Origin: Betaproteobacteria bacterium
GTDB lineage: Bacteria; Pseudomonadota; Gammaproteobacteria; Burkholderiales; Casimicrobiaceae
Assembly (NCBI GenBank): GCA_013298765.1
Contig: JAAFJA010000002.1
Location: 1-64,000, forward strand
Direction of reading: 5' to 3'
Length of the DNA stretch: 64,000 nt
The notes beneath the pieces were generated by a model, which saw nothing but the letters and a program-made list of their open reading frames with translations, ran no database searches and was not told the origin of the DNA. Position numbers and translations under genes: made by a program. Of the stretch, positions 52,999 through 61,802 are shown in pieces (position 1 is the stretch's first letter; each line of letters begins with the position of its first letter).

Positions 52999-54198
52999 TC
53001 AATTCGCACGTGAGAGCGTGGCGCGGGATTTCGCCAAGAGAATAACCACGCTGGCGAGGGCGATTGCAACCGCCGGTATGGCTGTGTAATTGACCATTTC
53101 CCAACCGCGTGCGTTGACCAGAAAGCCTGCGCTTGATGAGGAAACAGCCATCGTTGCAAAGATGAGCATGTCGTTGAAGCCTTGTACGCGGGTTTTTTCG
53201 TGCGGCTCGTAGGTTTCGGTCAATAGCGAGGTTCCGCCGATGAACATGAAGTTCCAACCGACGCCGAGCACGAACAGGCCAAACCAAAAGTGCGCTACGG
53301 TGACGCCCGACAAGTTAATCGCGATTGATGCAAAGTTGAGAAGTACGCCAGCGACGACGATTTTTTGCGCGCCAACCCGCTTGATCAAATCGCCCGTGAA
53401 AAAGCTTGGCAAAAACATGCCGACAACGTGCCACGACAGTACAAAAACGCCCTCTTTGAATGGATGTCCACAGAAATTCATTGCCAGCGGTGTGGCCACC
53501 ATCAGTAGATTCATCACGCCGTAGCCAAGCGCAGCGGCCAATACCGCGACAATAAATTTCGGCTGCCTTGCGATCACTGAAAGCGGACGCATCGGCTTGT
53601 CACTGGTTGCAAGGCTAATTGCTGGTAGCTGCAACCGAGACTGCAAGGCAAGTGCGAAGACCGCAAAGCCCACGAGTGAGAGATACGTTCCGGCATAGGT
53701 GACGGAGAGCCAGTCTTTCGTGAGCTTCGCGCTTTCGGGGCCGAGCAATCCACCAACGATGCCACCCGCAAGTACCAAGGAAATCGCGCGCGGATTGTTG
53801 TCACCCTCTACCGCGTCAGCCGCAGCGAATCGATAGAGTGCCCCCGTCGCGTTGTAACAACCGATGAAAAAAGTGCCTAAACACACGCCCCAGAAGCTTT
53901 TCATGAGCACTGCGACCGCGGCGATGAGCGCACCAACGATCGCGAGTAGGCTTCCATGCATGAAACCACTTCGCCGGCCAACTTTTCGCATCCATGCAGA
54001 GATCGGCATCGCGCTCACCGCCGAGCCAACCACGTAGGTCATCGATGGCATGGTGGCCAACATTTTGTTGTCAGCCAGCATGTAGCCGACCAATGCGCTC
54101 ACCGCCATCAGGATCACAGTGTTGGTGAGCAGAAGGGCTTGGCAGGCGGCGAGCAGCCAGACCTGGCTGCGTTGTTGGAGCGTGAATGAGGTCGACAT
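52999..54198 (-). CDS. MFS transporter
   Basis: 399 aa with about twelve membrane segments. The start at 54198 (MSTSFTLQQRSQVW) fits a polytopic protein better than the longer open frame to 54240. MFS features: a GMLAD-like loop after helix 2, PISAWMRKVGRRSGF (cytoplasmic loop motif A-like), and a second-half ARQPKFIVAVLAAALGYGVMNLLM. No substrate-specific motif is seen; efflux of a drug or metabolite is plausible. It stands alone. Confidence 0.88.
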   Translation of the reverse strand: MSTSFTLQQRSQVWLLAACQALLLTNTVILMAVSALVGYMLADNKMLATMPSMTYVVGSAVSAMPISAWMRKVGRRSGFMHGSLLAIVGALIAAVAVLMKSFWGVCLGTFFIGCYNATGALYRFAAADAVEGDNNPRAISLVLAGGIVGGLLGPESAKLTKDWLSVTYAGTYLSLVGFAVFALALQSRLQLPAISLATSDKPMRPLSVIARQPKFIVAVLAAALGYGVMNLLMVATPLAMNFCGHPFKEGVFVLSWHVVGMFLPSFFTGDLIKRVGAQKIVVAGVLLNFASIAINLSGVTVAHFWFGLFVLGVGWNFMFIGGTSLLTETYEPHEKTRVQGFNDMLIFATMAVSSSSAGFLVNARGWEMVNYTAIPAVAIALASVVILLAKSRATLSRAN

Positions 54199-54481
54199 AG
54201 CAGGTGACGTTAAGAACCAGCGGAGTATCTCACCGTTCACCTGCCTAGTCGGTTGAGAACAAGGCTGGCGCTCAGCGCGGTGGCGCGCTGCTGATTCTGG
54301 GAACGCTAAACAGCACGGTAGCTTTGATCGACAACACCTTTACACAAAAGCACGGCGAGTAATCAGGTGGGAGCGAGGTTGGTGCAAATTAACGCAGCAT
54401 TGTCTGTGCTGATGCGCAGGACGAACGTCACGTTCACTAGCGGAGACTCGTCCGGCGTACACGCGATGTTCGTGCGTACGC

Positions 54482-55645
54482 TCACTCAATCTCGAATACT
54501 TGTTTTAGGTACGTGAGGTAAGACTCGTCATCGCACATGGTCTTTCCTGGCGTGTCGGAAAGTTTTGCCACGGGCTGACCATTGCATCGAACCATTTTCA
54601 GAACGATTTGCAGCGGGGTATAGCCCAAATCGTTGGTGAGGTTCGTGCCGATCCCAAACGCGGTTCGGGTACGGCCTTGAAAATGTTTCGCGAGCTCAAT
54701 TGCGCGCGGAAACGTGAGGCCATCGCTAAACACGAGTGTTTTCGTTTTTGGATCAACGCGGTTGGCGAGGTAGTGATTGATGATCGCTTCGCCCCATGCA
54801 ATTGGGTCGCCGCTATCGTGGCGCGCACCGTCAAAGAGCTTGCAAAAATACATGTCGAAATCGCGCATGAACGCCTTTAGGCCTGCGACGTCGGATAGCG
54901 CGATACCTAGGTCGCCGCGATATTCATCGGCCCATTTTTGAAATGACCAACGTTGCGAATCGCGAAGGCGCGGGCCGAGCGCTTGTGCAGCTTGCAGCCA
55001 TTCATGTGCCATGGTGCCCACGGCGAGTAAGCCGAGCTCCTTGGCGAAAAAGACGTTACTGGTGCCGACAAATTGATCGGGCAGCTTTTGTTTTACGGCG
55101 TAGAGCACCTCACGCTGCCATTCATGCGAGAAACGTCTGCGCGTTCCGTAATCCGCGAACGAGAATGCAAGCTCAGGCGATTGCGCCTTCAACAGCAAAA
55201 TTTTCTCGGCGAGTCGTGAGCGCCCTTCATCAAAATTGGGCTCGGGCTGTGTGTACCGGAAGTAGGTTTCGTTGACGATTGCGAGGACCGGAATTTCAAA
55301 AAGAATCGTGTGCAGCCAGGCGCCTTTGATCTCGATCTCAAGATCGTCGCCATGTGCACGCGCGACGATGTGACGGCGATTGAAATGGAAGAGGGCCAAA
55401 AAGTCGACGAAGTCACTCTTGATGTAGCGCAAGCCGCGTAAATACGATAGTTCGTCTTCGGTGAATCGAAGCGAACAAAGCGCATCGAGCTCGGCATTCA
55501 CACGGTCGAGGATCGGCGCGAGTGGGAGCCCGGGATTTCGACACTTGAAGCGGTATTCGACCAGCGCTCCAGGAAACTGATGCAGCACCGCCTGCATCAT
55601 GGTGAACTTGTAGAGATCTGTGTCGAGGAGGGAGCGAATGATCAA
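54482..55645 (-). CDS. pncB: Nicotinate phosphoribosyltransferase
   Basis: 387 aa, the usual length. Converts nicotinate and PRPP to nicotinate mononucleotide in the NAD salvage (Preiss-Handler) pathway, cytoplasmic. Typical stretches: [70 protein letters not shown], and a late [42 protein letters not shown] (phosphate-binding region). The ATG at 55645 is the natural start. No partner nearby. Confidence 0.96.
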   Translation of the reverse strand: MIIRSLLDTDLYKFTMMQAVLHQFPGALVEYRFKCRNPGLPLAPILDRVNAELDALCSLRFTEDELSYLRGLRYIKSDFVDFLALFHFNRRHIVARAHGDDLEIEIKGAWLHTILFEIPVLAIVNETYFRYTQPEPNFDEGRSRLAEKILLLKAQSPELAFSFADYGTRRRFSHEWQREVLYAVKQKLPDQFVGTSNVFFAKELGLLAVGTMAHEWLQAAQALGPRLRDSQRWSFQKWADEYRGDLGIALSDVAGLKAFMRDFDMYFCKLFDGARHDSGDPIAWGEAIINHYLANRVDPKTKTLVFSDGLTFPRAIELAKHFQGRTRTAFGIGTNLTNDLGYTPLQIVLKMVRCNGQPVAKLSDTPGKTMCDDESYLTYLKQVFEIE

Positions 55646-56029
55646 CGGAGTAAGCCTGGGGAAAGCGCAACGCTAGCGTAGCGCAAGTCGTCTCTGGGGG
55701 GGGGCAGACGCGTCTGTTGGCGCGTTACGCTGGATGGAGTGTACGAATCGTTTCGAATAGCAACCTATATAAAGCCAAGATAAAATTTAAACTTTGAACT
55801 ATATATAGAATTAGTTGAAACTTAGATAAAAGCGAGCTTGACCCAATAAATAGGGACTTTTCTATTAATTGTTGTATAGGTTCTCTCATTCCAACCTTCA
55901 GGTCTCAACGCCCGTTCATCGGTCGAGAATATGACGACGTCCTAAACTAGCGTGTGGTGCGCGAAAATCCTACGCTAACGACTGCAATGTGCTGGGGGTG
56001 CATGTCGTGGCAAACGAGAAAAATCACAC
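55646..56029. other. Intergenic region, AT-rich
   Basis: 384 bases between pncB (minus) and the metalloprotease gene (plus). Strongly AT-rich at 55750-55890. No gene or RNA recognised; probably the promoter region of the 56030-61802 group. Confidence 0.45.
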
Positions 56030-57397
56030 GTGTTGTTTCGCTATTTCTTCAGTTCACTGATCGTTTCCGCCCAAAGACTTTGCGCATTCGGCGTGTCCGT
56101 GTTCGTTGCCGCGAGCGTGGCTGTTCTAGCGGCTGCGCAGGTCGCGGCGACCCCAGCGAGTCGTGTCGAAGCAGAGCGTGACCCCACTTCTGTCGCCGGA
56201 ACCAGCGGCGCGCCATGGGTCTATCGCTTTCATGACCCGGAATGGGAACGTAAGTATTTGCGCTACGCCGAAGCGCAAGGTAGCTCGCCTGCGATCGGAC
56301 GCTGGCCGGCCACAGTAGCCATCAATTGGCGGTATAACGACGCTGGACGCCCGTCGGGGCTGGTCTCCTCTCAGCAAGCGGCGCTAGACCTCATCAATCT
56401 TGCGATGAGTCGCTGGACCGCGCAGTGTGGCGTCAGATTCAACTACCAAGGAACAACGACCAATACTCCCGGCTTGGCAACAACCAGTACGTTCGACAGC
56501 GTAAACGTAATCGGCTGGGGGCCACTATCAGGCAATACGACGGGGGTGACAGGTGTCGGTGGCACCGGGACGACGGTCACCGAAGGCGACATCGTGCTCA
56601 ACAACGTCTTCAACCCGAGTTTGCTGACGACGATTATTCACGAGATAGGGCACTTCCTTGGGTTGCGGCACTCGGACGTAAGCAACGTGATGATGTCGGG
56701 GCCACCCCTCACAAGTTATTCCGGTGTTTCGAACTTGCAAACTGACGACATTGATGGCTGTCGATCGTTGTTCGGATCGCCAACGGCCACAACGCCTTCG
56801 ATCTCGGGTACCGCTACCTTGAGCAGCGGCGGTAACGCGCTTGAGGGCACGCAGATTTGTGCGAATCCGAGCGCGGGCGTGAGCTGCACGTCGACGTCAA
56901 GCGGCAATTATTCGTGCACCGTTCCCAGCGGCTGGACGGGAACGTTGCATTTGCAAGCAGGTAATAACAGCCGGGTCGCAGCGAAGCGCTTTGCCGCGGG
57001 CGTTACGAACACGCAAAGTGGTCAAAATTTTGTGGTGTCGCCTTCAACCGCGTTTGCATGCAACTTGGACATCGACAACAACGGCTTGAACGAAGCTGCG
57101 ATCGATGGCGTGATGATCCTGCGCAAGCTGTTTGGCGTCACTGGCAACGATCAGGCGATCAGCAATTCGGGCGCATGCGCGCAACGAACGTCCGTCGCAG
57201 ACAAAGCCACGTATTTGAATGGTCGCAATTTCGACATCAATGGCAGTGCGGATACCGTGGCTCGACCCCATCGCGACGGGATCGTTTTGCTTCGCTTGAT
57301 GCTCGGCATACCAGGCACTGCAGCTGTCGCGGGGACGGGCCTGACGTGGAGCACGTTGCAAGGTCAAATCAATAGTGCATGTGGAACGGGGTTCTAG
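56030..57397 (+). CDS. Matrixin-like metalloprotease with dockerin-like module
   Basis: 455 aa secreted. The GTG at 56030 gives a signal-anchor-like N-terminus (hydrophobic to about residue 39, VAASVAVLAAAQVAA). The zinc motif HEIGHFLGLRH is at residues 204-214 (H204, E205, H208, H214) with the Met-turn at about M221/M222, the signature of the matrixin/metzincin clan; the fold before it is about 100 residues. After residue 260 is a beta-sandwich-like domain (SISGTATLSSGG...), then the cysteine-bracketed module from CNLDIDNNG (about 344) with internal Cys in GACAQRTS and closing Cys in INSACGTGF. First gene of a three-gene run. Confidence 0.87.
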   Translation: MLFRYFFSSLIVSAQRLCAFGVSVFVAASVAVLAAAQVAATPASRVEAERDPTSVAGTSGAPWVYRFHDPEWERKYLRYAEAQGSSPAIGRWPATVAINWRYNDAGRPSGLVSSQQAALDLINLAMSRWTAQCGVRFNYQGTTTNTPGLATTSTFDSVNVIGWGPLSGNTTGVTGVGGTGTTVTEGDIVLNNVFNPSLLTTIIHEIGHFLGLRHSDVSNVMMSGPPLTSYSGVSNLQTDDIDGCRSLFGSPTATTPSISGTATLSSGGNALEGTQICANPSAGVSCTSTSSGNYSCTVPSGWTGTLHLQAGNNSRVAAKRFAAGVTNTQSGQNFVVSPSTAFACNLDIDNNGLNEAAIDGVMILRKLFGVTGNDQAISNSGACAQRTSVADKATYLNGRNFDINGSADTVARPHRDGIVLLRLMLGIPGTAAVAGTGLTWSTLQGQINSACGTGF

Positions 57398-57399
57398 CG

Positions 57400-59178
57400 A
57401 TGTCAATGAAAAGGAAAATTGGTGACTCCGCAGTGTGCGCGAGCCTTCGTCGGGTCGCAACGCTTCTTGCGCTTGTTAGTGTCTCGTTCGTCGTTAGTGC
57501 GATTGATTCGCCAATGGAAGGCGCGAGGGACGATGCGGAAGCGAGCGTACTGTCACTGAAACATCGCGCGCTTGCAAATGGTGCTCAACTGTTGGATGCG
57601 CCGAAAGCGGAGCTTGCGTATCTCGATAAGTACCTCGAAGTACGATCCGCGCGCTTGAATGAAAAAGCCAATCAATCCTCGCTCACTCGCGCGCAGGTGG
57701 TTAATCTCTACAACACACTTTTTTTGCCAGGGAACTCTGCGAGCATGGGTTGGACAGGGAGTGGAACGCCGACTTGCAATCCCGGCACCACGAACGCTTC
57801 GTATCGTCAGGCTACGCTTGATCGGGTGAATTTCTATCGACAAGTTTCTGGATTACCAACGATCACTTTTTTTGCTCCGACGGATACGATCGCTGTTCAA
57901 ACCCAAGCGGCGGCGTTACTTCAAGGATCGAATTCGGGGCTCACCCATACGCCACCGACCACGTCGACGTGCTACTCGAGCAATGCCGCGACTCGATCGG
58001 GGCAGAGTAACTTAGCGAAGGGCGGTGCTGGTCCTGGAGCGATCGATCTCTACATCGACGATTCCGGTGGGGGCAACACTAGCGTAGGGCATCGTCGGTG
58101 GTTGCTTTACCCGCCTATGGTGCAAAGTTATTCTGGGGATGCGAGCGTGTCGTCGTCTACCAACGCGTTCCGAGCATTTGGTTCCGGTGTACACGGTTCG
58201 CGTCCATCGATGCCCAATGGCGTTGCGTGGCCCCCGGGCGGATTCGTGCCGTACCAAGTGCTCCCCGATGTGTCGAACCGATGGTCGTTTAGCTGGCCCG
58301 GCGCGGACTTTTCAGCCGCGACTGTTTCGATAATGAAAAATGGAAGCCCGGTCGCTATCTTGGGTTACGACTCACGCGACAACTTCGGATACGGCGATGC
58401 ATCGATCGTGTTTCGGCCGAACAATGTTGCAGCGAACGGTCCGTTCGTGTCGTATGCAAGTCCGGGAGGGGTCGATCAGGACTACGTGGTGACCGTGTCA
58501 GGCATTGCTGGCGGCGGTGCGCCGTCGAGCGTGACCTATACGGTCACCGTTATCGATCCCGCGGCCATTCCGAACGTCACCATCGCTGGCAGTGCGACGC
58601 TCGCGACGTCGGGTAATGTGGCGGCGGGTACGCCGCTTTGTGCGAATCCTTCCAGTAATGTGACCTGCAGCACAATCGACGCGAACGGGCAGTATTTGTG
58701 CTCGGTGCCTTCTGGATGGACAGGAACTCTGCACCTGCAAGCGGGAAACGATAGTCGCGTCGCGGCGCGTCGATACACGAGCGGTGTGACCACGGTACAA
58801 ATAGCTCAGAATTTCACGGTATACCCGGCGAACATGTTCGCCTGCCATCTCGATATCGATAATGACGGCCGATTTGTCGCAAGCGTCGACGGTGTGATGC
58901 TACTTCGCCACATGATGGGTTTGACGGCTGCGACAACAACGATTCCTACGACTCAAGCCTGCGCTCAGCGTACAAACCAAGTAGAAATGGCGACGTATCT
59001 TTCGCAGCGAAACTATGACTTTGATGGCAACGCAAACGGCACAAGTTTCGCGCGCGAAGGGCTTGTATTGGTGCGTTTGATGCTTGGCCTGGCCGGCACT
59101 CAAGCGGTAGCAGGTACGGGTTACAGCTGGTCAACGGTCCAGTCGCAGATCAACACGGCGTGCGGGACTAGCTTCTAG
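57400..59178 (+). CDS. CAP-superfamily (SCP-like) protein with dockerin-like module
   Basis: 592 aa secreted. The start at 57400 (or the ATG two codons later) is three bases after the protease stop, so the genes are coupled. The signal ends near SFVVSAIDS. CAP features: ATLDRVNFYRQVSGLPTI, HTPPTTSTCYSSNAAT, SNLAKGGAGPGAIDLYIDDSGGGNTSVGHRRWLLYPPM, in that order (residues ~130-240). A beta-rich part follows, then a beta-sandwich nearly identical to that of the neighbouring metalloprotease (CANPS...PSGWTGTLHLQAG), and the module (CHLDIDNDG, closing Cys in INTACGTSF). CAP proteins bind sterols or glycans, or act as adhesins. Confidence 0.85.
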   Translation: MSMKRKIGDSAVCASLRRVATLLALVSVSFVVSAIDSPMEGARDDAEASVLSLKHRALANGAQLLDAPKAELAYLDKYLEVRSARLNEKANQSSLTRAQVVNLYNTLFLPGNSASMGWTGSGTPTCNPGTTNASYRQATLDRVNFYRQVSGLPTITFFAPTDTIAVQTQAAALLQGSNSGLTHTPPTTSTCYSSNAATRSGQSNLAKGGAGPGAIDLYIDDSGGGNTSVGHRRWLLYPPMVQSYSGDASVSSSTNAFRAFGSGVHGSRPSMPNGVAWPPGGFVPYQVLPDVSNRWSFSWPGADFSAATVSIMKNGSPVAILGYDSRDNFGYGDASIVFRPNNVAANGPFVSYASPGGVDQDYVVTVSGIAGGGAPSSVTYTVTVIDPAAIPNVTIAGSATLATSGNVAAGTPLCANPSSNVTCSTIDANGQYLCSVPSGWTGTLHLQAGNDSRVAARRYTSGVTTVQIAQNFTVYPANMFACHLDIDNDGRFVASVDGVMLLRHMMGLTAATTTIPTTQACAQRTNQVEMATYLSQRNYDFDGNANGTSFAREGLVLVRLMLGLAGTQAVAGTGYSWSTVQSQINTACGTSF

Positions 59179-59297
59179 TGCGGCGGGTCCCGTTCATCCG
59201 TATCGCAAGGTTGCAACATGCAAAAAACTTTTCTCCGATTGTCGTGGGTAACATTGCGTCTATGAGTTGTTTCAACGCGTCGCATCGCGACTTTTCG

Positions 59298-61802
59298 ATG
59301 TCCCTTCCTGCGCAACGCATTTGGCGAGTGCTTGTTGTGCTACTAAGCGTTGTATTCGCACACTATGCGTTTGCCGCAGCGAATAGTGAGTCAGAGCGCG
59401 TATCTGGCATCATCGTTAAGTTTGATGCTGCGCAAGTTACGAAACGCCCCGAACTCGCCGACACCGCGCGACGCGCGGCGGCGCTTTCCCGAGTCGCGTC
59501 AGTGACCCAAGCGCCTTCGATGCAATTGCGATACGTGCGTCAGCTGGCAAGCCAAGCAGAGCTTTATCGCTTTGACGCGCCGGTTACGCTTGACCAAGCC
59601 AACGATGCTGCAGCACGAATCGCGGCGTCTCCTGGTGTGAGCTATGCGGCGGTGAATCGTGTGATGCGCAACCAAGCGTTTCCGGTTGACGCCGAATATC
59701 CGATGCAATGGGGCTTTCGCTTAAATTACTCCGAGCAAGGTGCCAATTTCGAGGCGGCGTGGGATATCAGCAAGGGAAGCGGTACACAAACCATCGGAAT
59801 TGTTGATTCAGGTGTCGCGAAGGCGCATCCTGAACTTACCGGCCAGCTCCGTCGTACGTCTGAGTTTCCGAACGGGGGATACGACTTTTTTCAATTTTCG
59901 AGCGCATCTCCACCCGATACAAGAGACGATGATCCCGAACAGTCGGTTTCGAGCTGTGGTCACGGCAGTCACGTCGCCGGAACCATTTCGGCGCAAACTT
60001 CGTTCGTGAACGGCGGGAGCGCTGCCGGGGTCGTCGGCGGCGCACCTAACTCAAAAGTGTTAATGGCTCGCGCCTTAGATTTCACTGGCGAAGAGTCCGA
60101 TGTTGTTGATGCGATGCTCTGGCTCGCAGGACTGCCCGTGTCTGGCGTGGCGCTCAATCCAACGCCGGTGAGCGTGATCAACATGAGCTTGGGGGGAAAC
60201 GGTCAATGTGGGCCAGCCTACGCAGATGCTATTTCACAGCTCGCGAGTCGCGGGGTAACAGTCGTTGCGGCAGCGGGTAATAACAGCACCAACGTGAGCG
60301 GTTTTGCGCCGGCAAATTGCCGCGGCGTGGTTTCGGTCGCCGCGTCGGACGTGAGCGGAAACCTGGCGTGGTTCTCAAACTTCGGTCGCAAGGTAGCGAT
60401 CACTGCACCTGGGCTCTCAATTTATTCAACAGGGGGCAGTGAGGGGGGGAATTGTTACAAAAGCGGTACTTCGATGGCTGCGCCGCACGTAACTGCTGCG
60501 CTTGGGCTTGCGCAGACGGTAGCGCCCAATCTTTCAACGAACCAAACGCTGCTCGCGGTTCGGTCTTCAGCAAGACCGTTCCCTTCGCAGAGTAACTGCA
60601 CGTCGCTCGAGTGCGGTGCGGGATTGCTTGACGCGAAGCGCCTGCTTGATCGCGTCGCTTCCGACTCCGCCTCGACGATTGGATGGAATGCGAGCGATGA
60701 GAGCGTGCGTGAAAACGACGGCGAAGTTGCGTTCACCCTCTCGCGAATCGGCAGCACATCGGCAGCCGCAAGCGTCAACGTTCTTGCCCTCAACAACACC
60801 GCTGTTCAGGGCATCGATTTTGGCGCGCCCGATCCAGCTGTTGTGAGTTGGGCTGCGGGTCAGAGCGACGACCGAGTCGTTCGAGTACCGATCATCGCCC
60901 GACCCGGAGAGCAGGGCGCACGGGGCTTTGGGTTAACGCTCAGCACGAGTTCACCGGGCGTGCAACTGATGTCTCCGACCGCGGTCGCGGTAAGCATTGC
61001 TGAGGTGGACTGTAATGCGGTCACCGATCTTGCTCTTGGCGACACGGTATCCGGCGTGCTTGGCAGCCCGAGCCAGGCGTACTGCCGGGGCGGCGTGCGT
61101 GGCGCCAACTTCAACACGCTTCGCTATCGCTTTACCGCCACCGCGGGTACGCGCGTCACGCTCATGATGAACAGCACGACCTCCGCTCCCGCCGTTCTCG
61201 ATCCGTACGTCTACTTACTGGATTCGAATTTGCGCGTGATCGCTGAAAACGACGACATCGTGACTGGTGTGAGTCGAAACTCGTTTATTGAGCAGTTCGA
61301 ACTCCCAACAAGCGGAACTTTCTACATCGATGCCACGACATGGAGCCCCTCGCAAGATGCGGCAGGAAGCTTTCAGCTTTCCGTTTTTAATTGCGGTCCA
61401 TACAGGGCGACGAGTAGCTGCAACCTGGATATCGATAATGATGGATTCTTCGGGGTAACCGATGGTTTGCTTGGTTTACGAGCGACTTTAGGCTTTTCGT
61501 CAGATGCGCTGACCGATGGACTGCGTTTCCGCGCGTGCGCGTCTAGGCGCGATTCGGCGGCGATTCTGCCTTTCGTCGCGCAGCAAGTGAACACAGCCGG
61601 CCCACCGCTCAGTACGCCGTTCGATTTCGATGGTGACAACGCGGTTACAGCCGCCACTGATGGCTTATTGCTGGCTAGATTGGCCGCTGGAATGCCCCTC
61701 GCGCAAGCAGTTCAGGGCCTGATTAGCCCGGCTGCAAGCCGCTCTATGGAAGCCGCGATTCGGGCTTATCTGCTGAACCAGTGCTCGTTGACGCTTCCGT
61801 AG
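59298..61802 (+). CDS. S8 subtilisin-like protease with PPC-like and dockerin-like modules
   Basis: 834 aa from the ATG at 59298, which gives a normal signal peptide (MSLPAQRIWRVLVVLLSVVF, cleavage after HYAFA). The frame stays open to the GTG at 59178, overlapping the previous stop by one base; a start there or at the ATG at 59262 cannot be ruled out. Triad: D170 (IGIVDSG), H222 (SCGHGSHVAGT), S392 (KSGTSMAAPH). After residue 440 comes a Calx-beta-like stretch, then a pre-peptidase C-terminal-like domain (LRYRFTATAGTRVTLMMNS), then the module (CNLDIDNDG, second repeat FDFDGDNAVTAATDGLLLARL, closing Cys in LLNQC). The 3' end overlaps the next gene convergently by 59 bases. Confidence 0.87.
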   Translation: MSLPAQRIWRVLVVLLSVVFAHYAFAAANSESERVSGIIVKFDAAQVTKRPELADTARRAAALSRVASVTQAPSMQLRYVRQLASQAELYRFDAPVTLDQANDAAARIAASPGVSYAAVNRVMRNQAFPVDAEYPMQWGFRLNYSEQGANFEAAWDISKGSGTQTIGIVDSGVAKAHPELTGQLRRTSEFPNGGYDFFQFSSASPPDTRDDDPEQSVSSCGHGSHVAGTISAQTSFVNGGSAAGVVGGAPNSKVLMARALDFTGEESDVVDAMLWLAGLPVSGVALNPTPVSVINMSLGGNGQCGPAYADAISQLASRGVTVVAAAGNNSTNVSGFAPANCRGVVSVAASDVSGNLAWFSNFGRKVAITAPGLSIYSTGGSEGGNCYKSGTSMAAPHVTAALGLAQTVAPNLSTNQTLLAVRSSARPFPSQSNCTSLECGAGLLDAKRLLDRVASDSASTIGWNASDESVRENDGEVAFTLSRIGSTSAAASVNVLALNNTAVQGIDFGAPDPAVVSWAAGQSDDRVVRVPIIARPGEQGARGFGLTLSTSSPGVQLMSPTAVAVSIAEVDCNAVTDLALGDTVSGVLGSPSQAYCRGGVRGANFNTLRYRFTATAGTRVTLMMNSTTSAPAVLDPYVYLLDSNLRVIAENDDIVTGVSRNSFIEQFELPTSGTFYIDATTWSPSQDAAGSFQLSVFNCGPYRATSSCNLDIDNDGFFGVTDGLLGLRATLGFSSDALTDGLRFRACASRRDSAAILPFVAQQVNTAGPPLSTPFDFDGDNAVTAATDGLLLARLAAGMPLAQAVQGLISPAASRSMEAAIRAYLLNQCSLTLP

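Noticed and set aside
6853-61802. Cellulosome
   Set aside because: No cohesin, scaffoldin, carbohydrate-binding module or glycoside hydrolase is visible, so the dockerin-like modules do not by themselves indicate a cellulosome.
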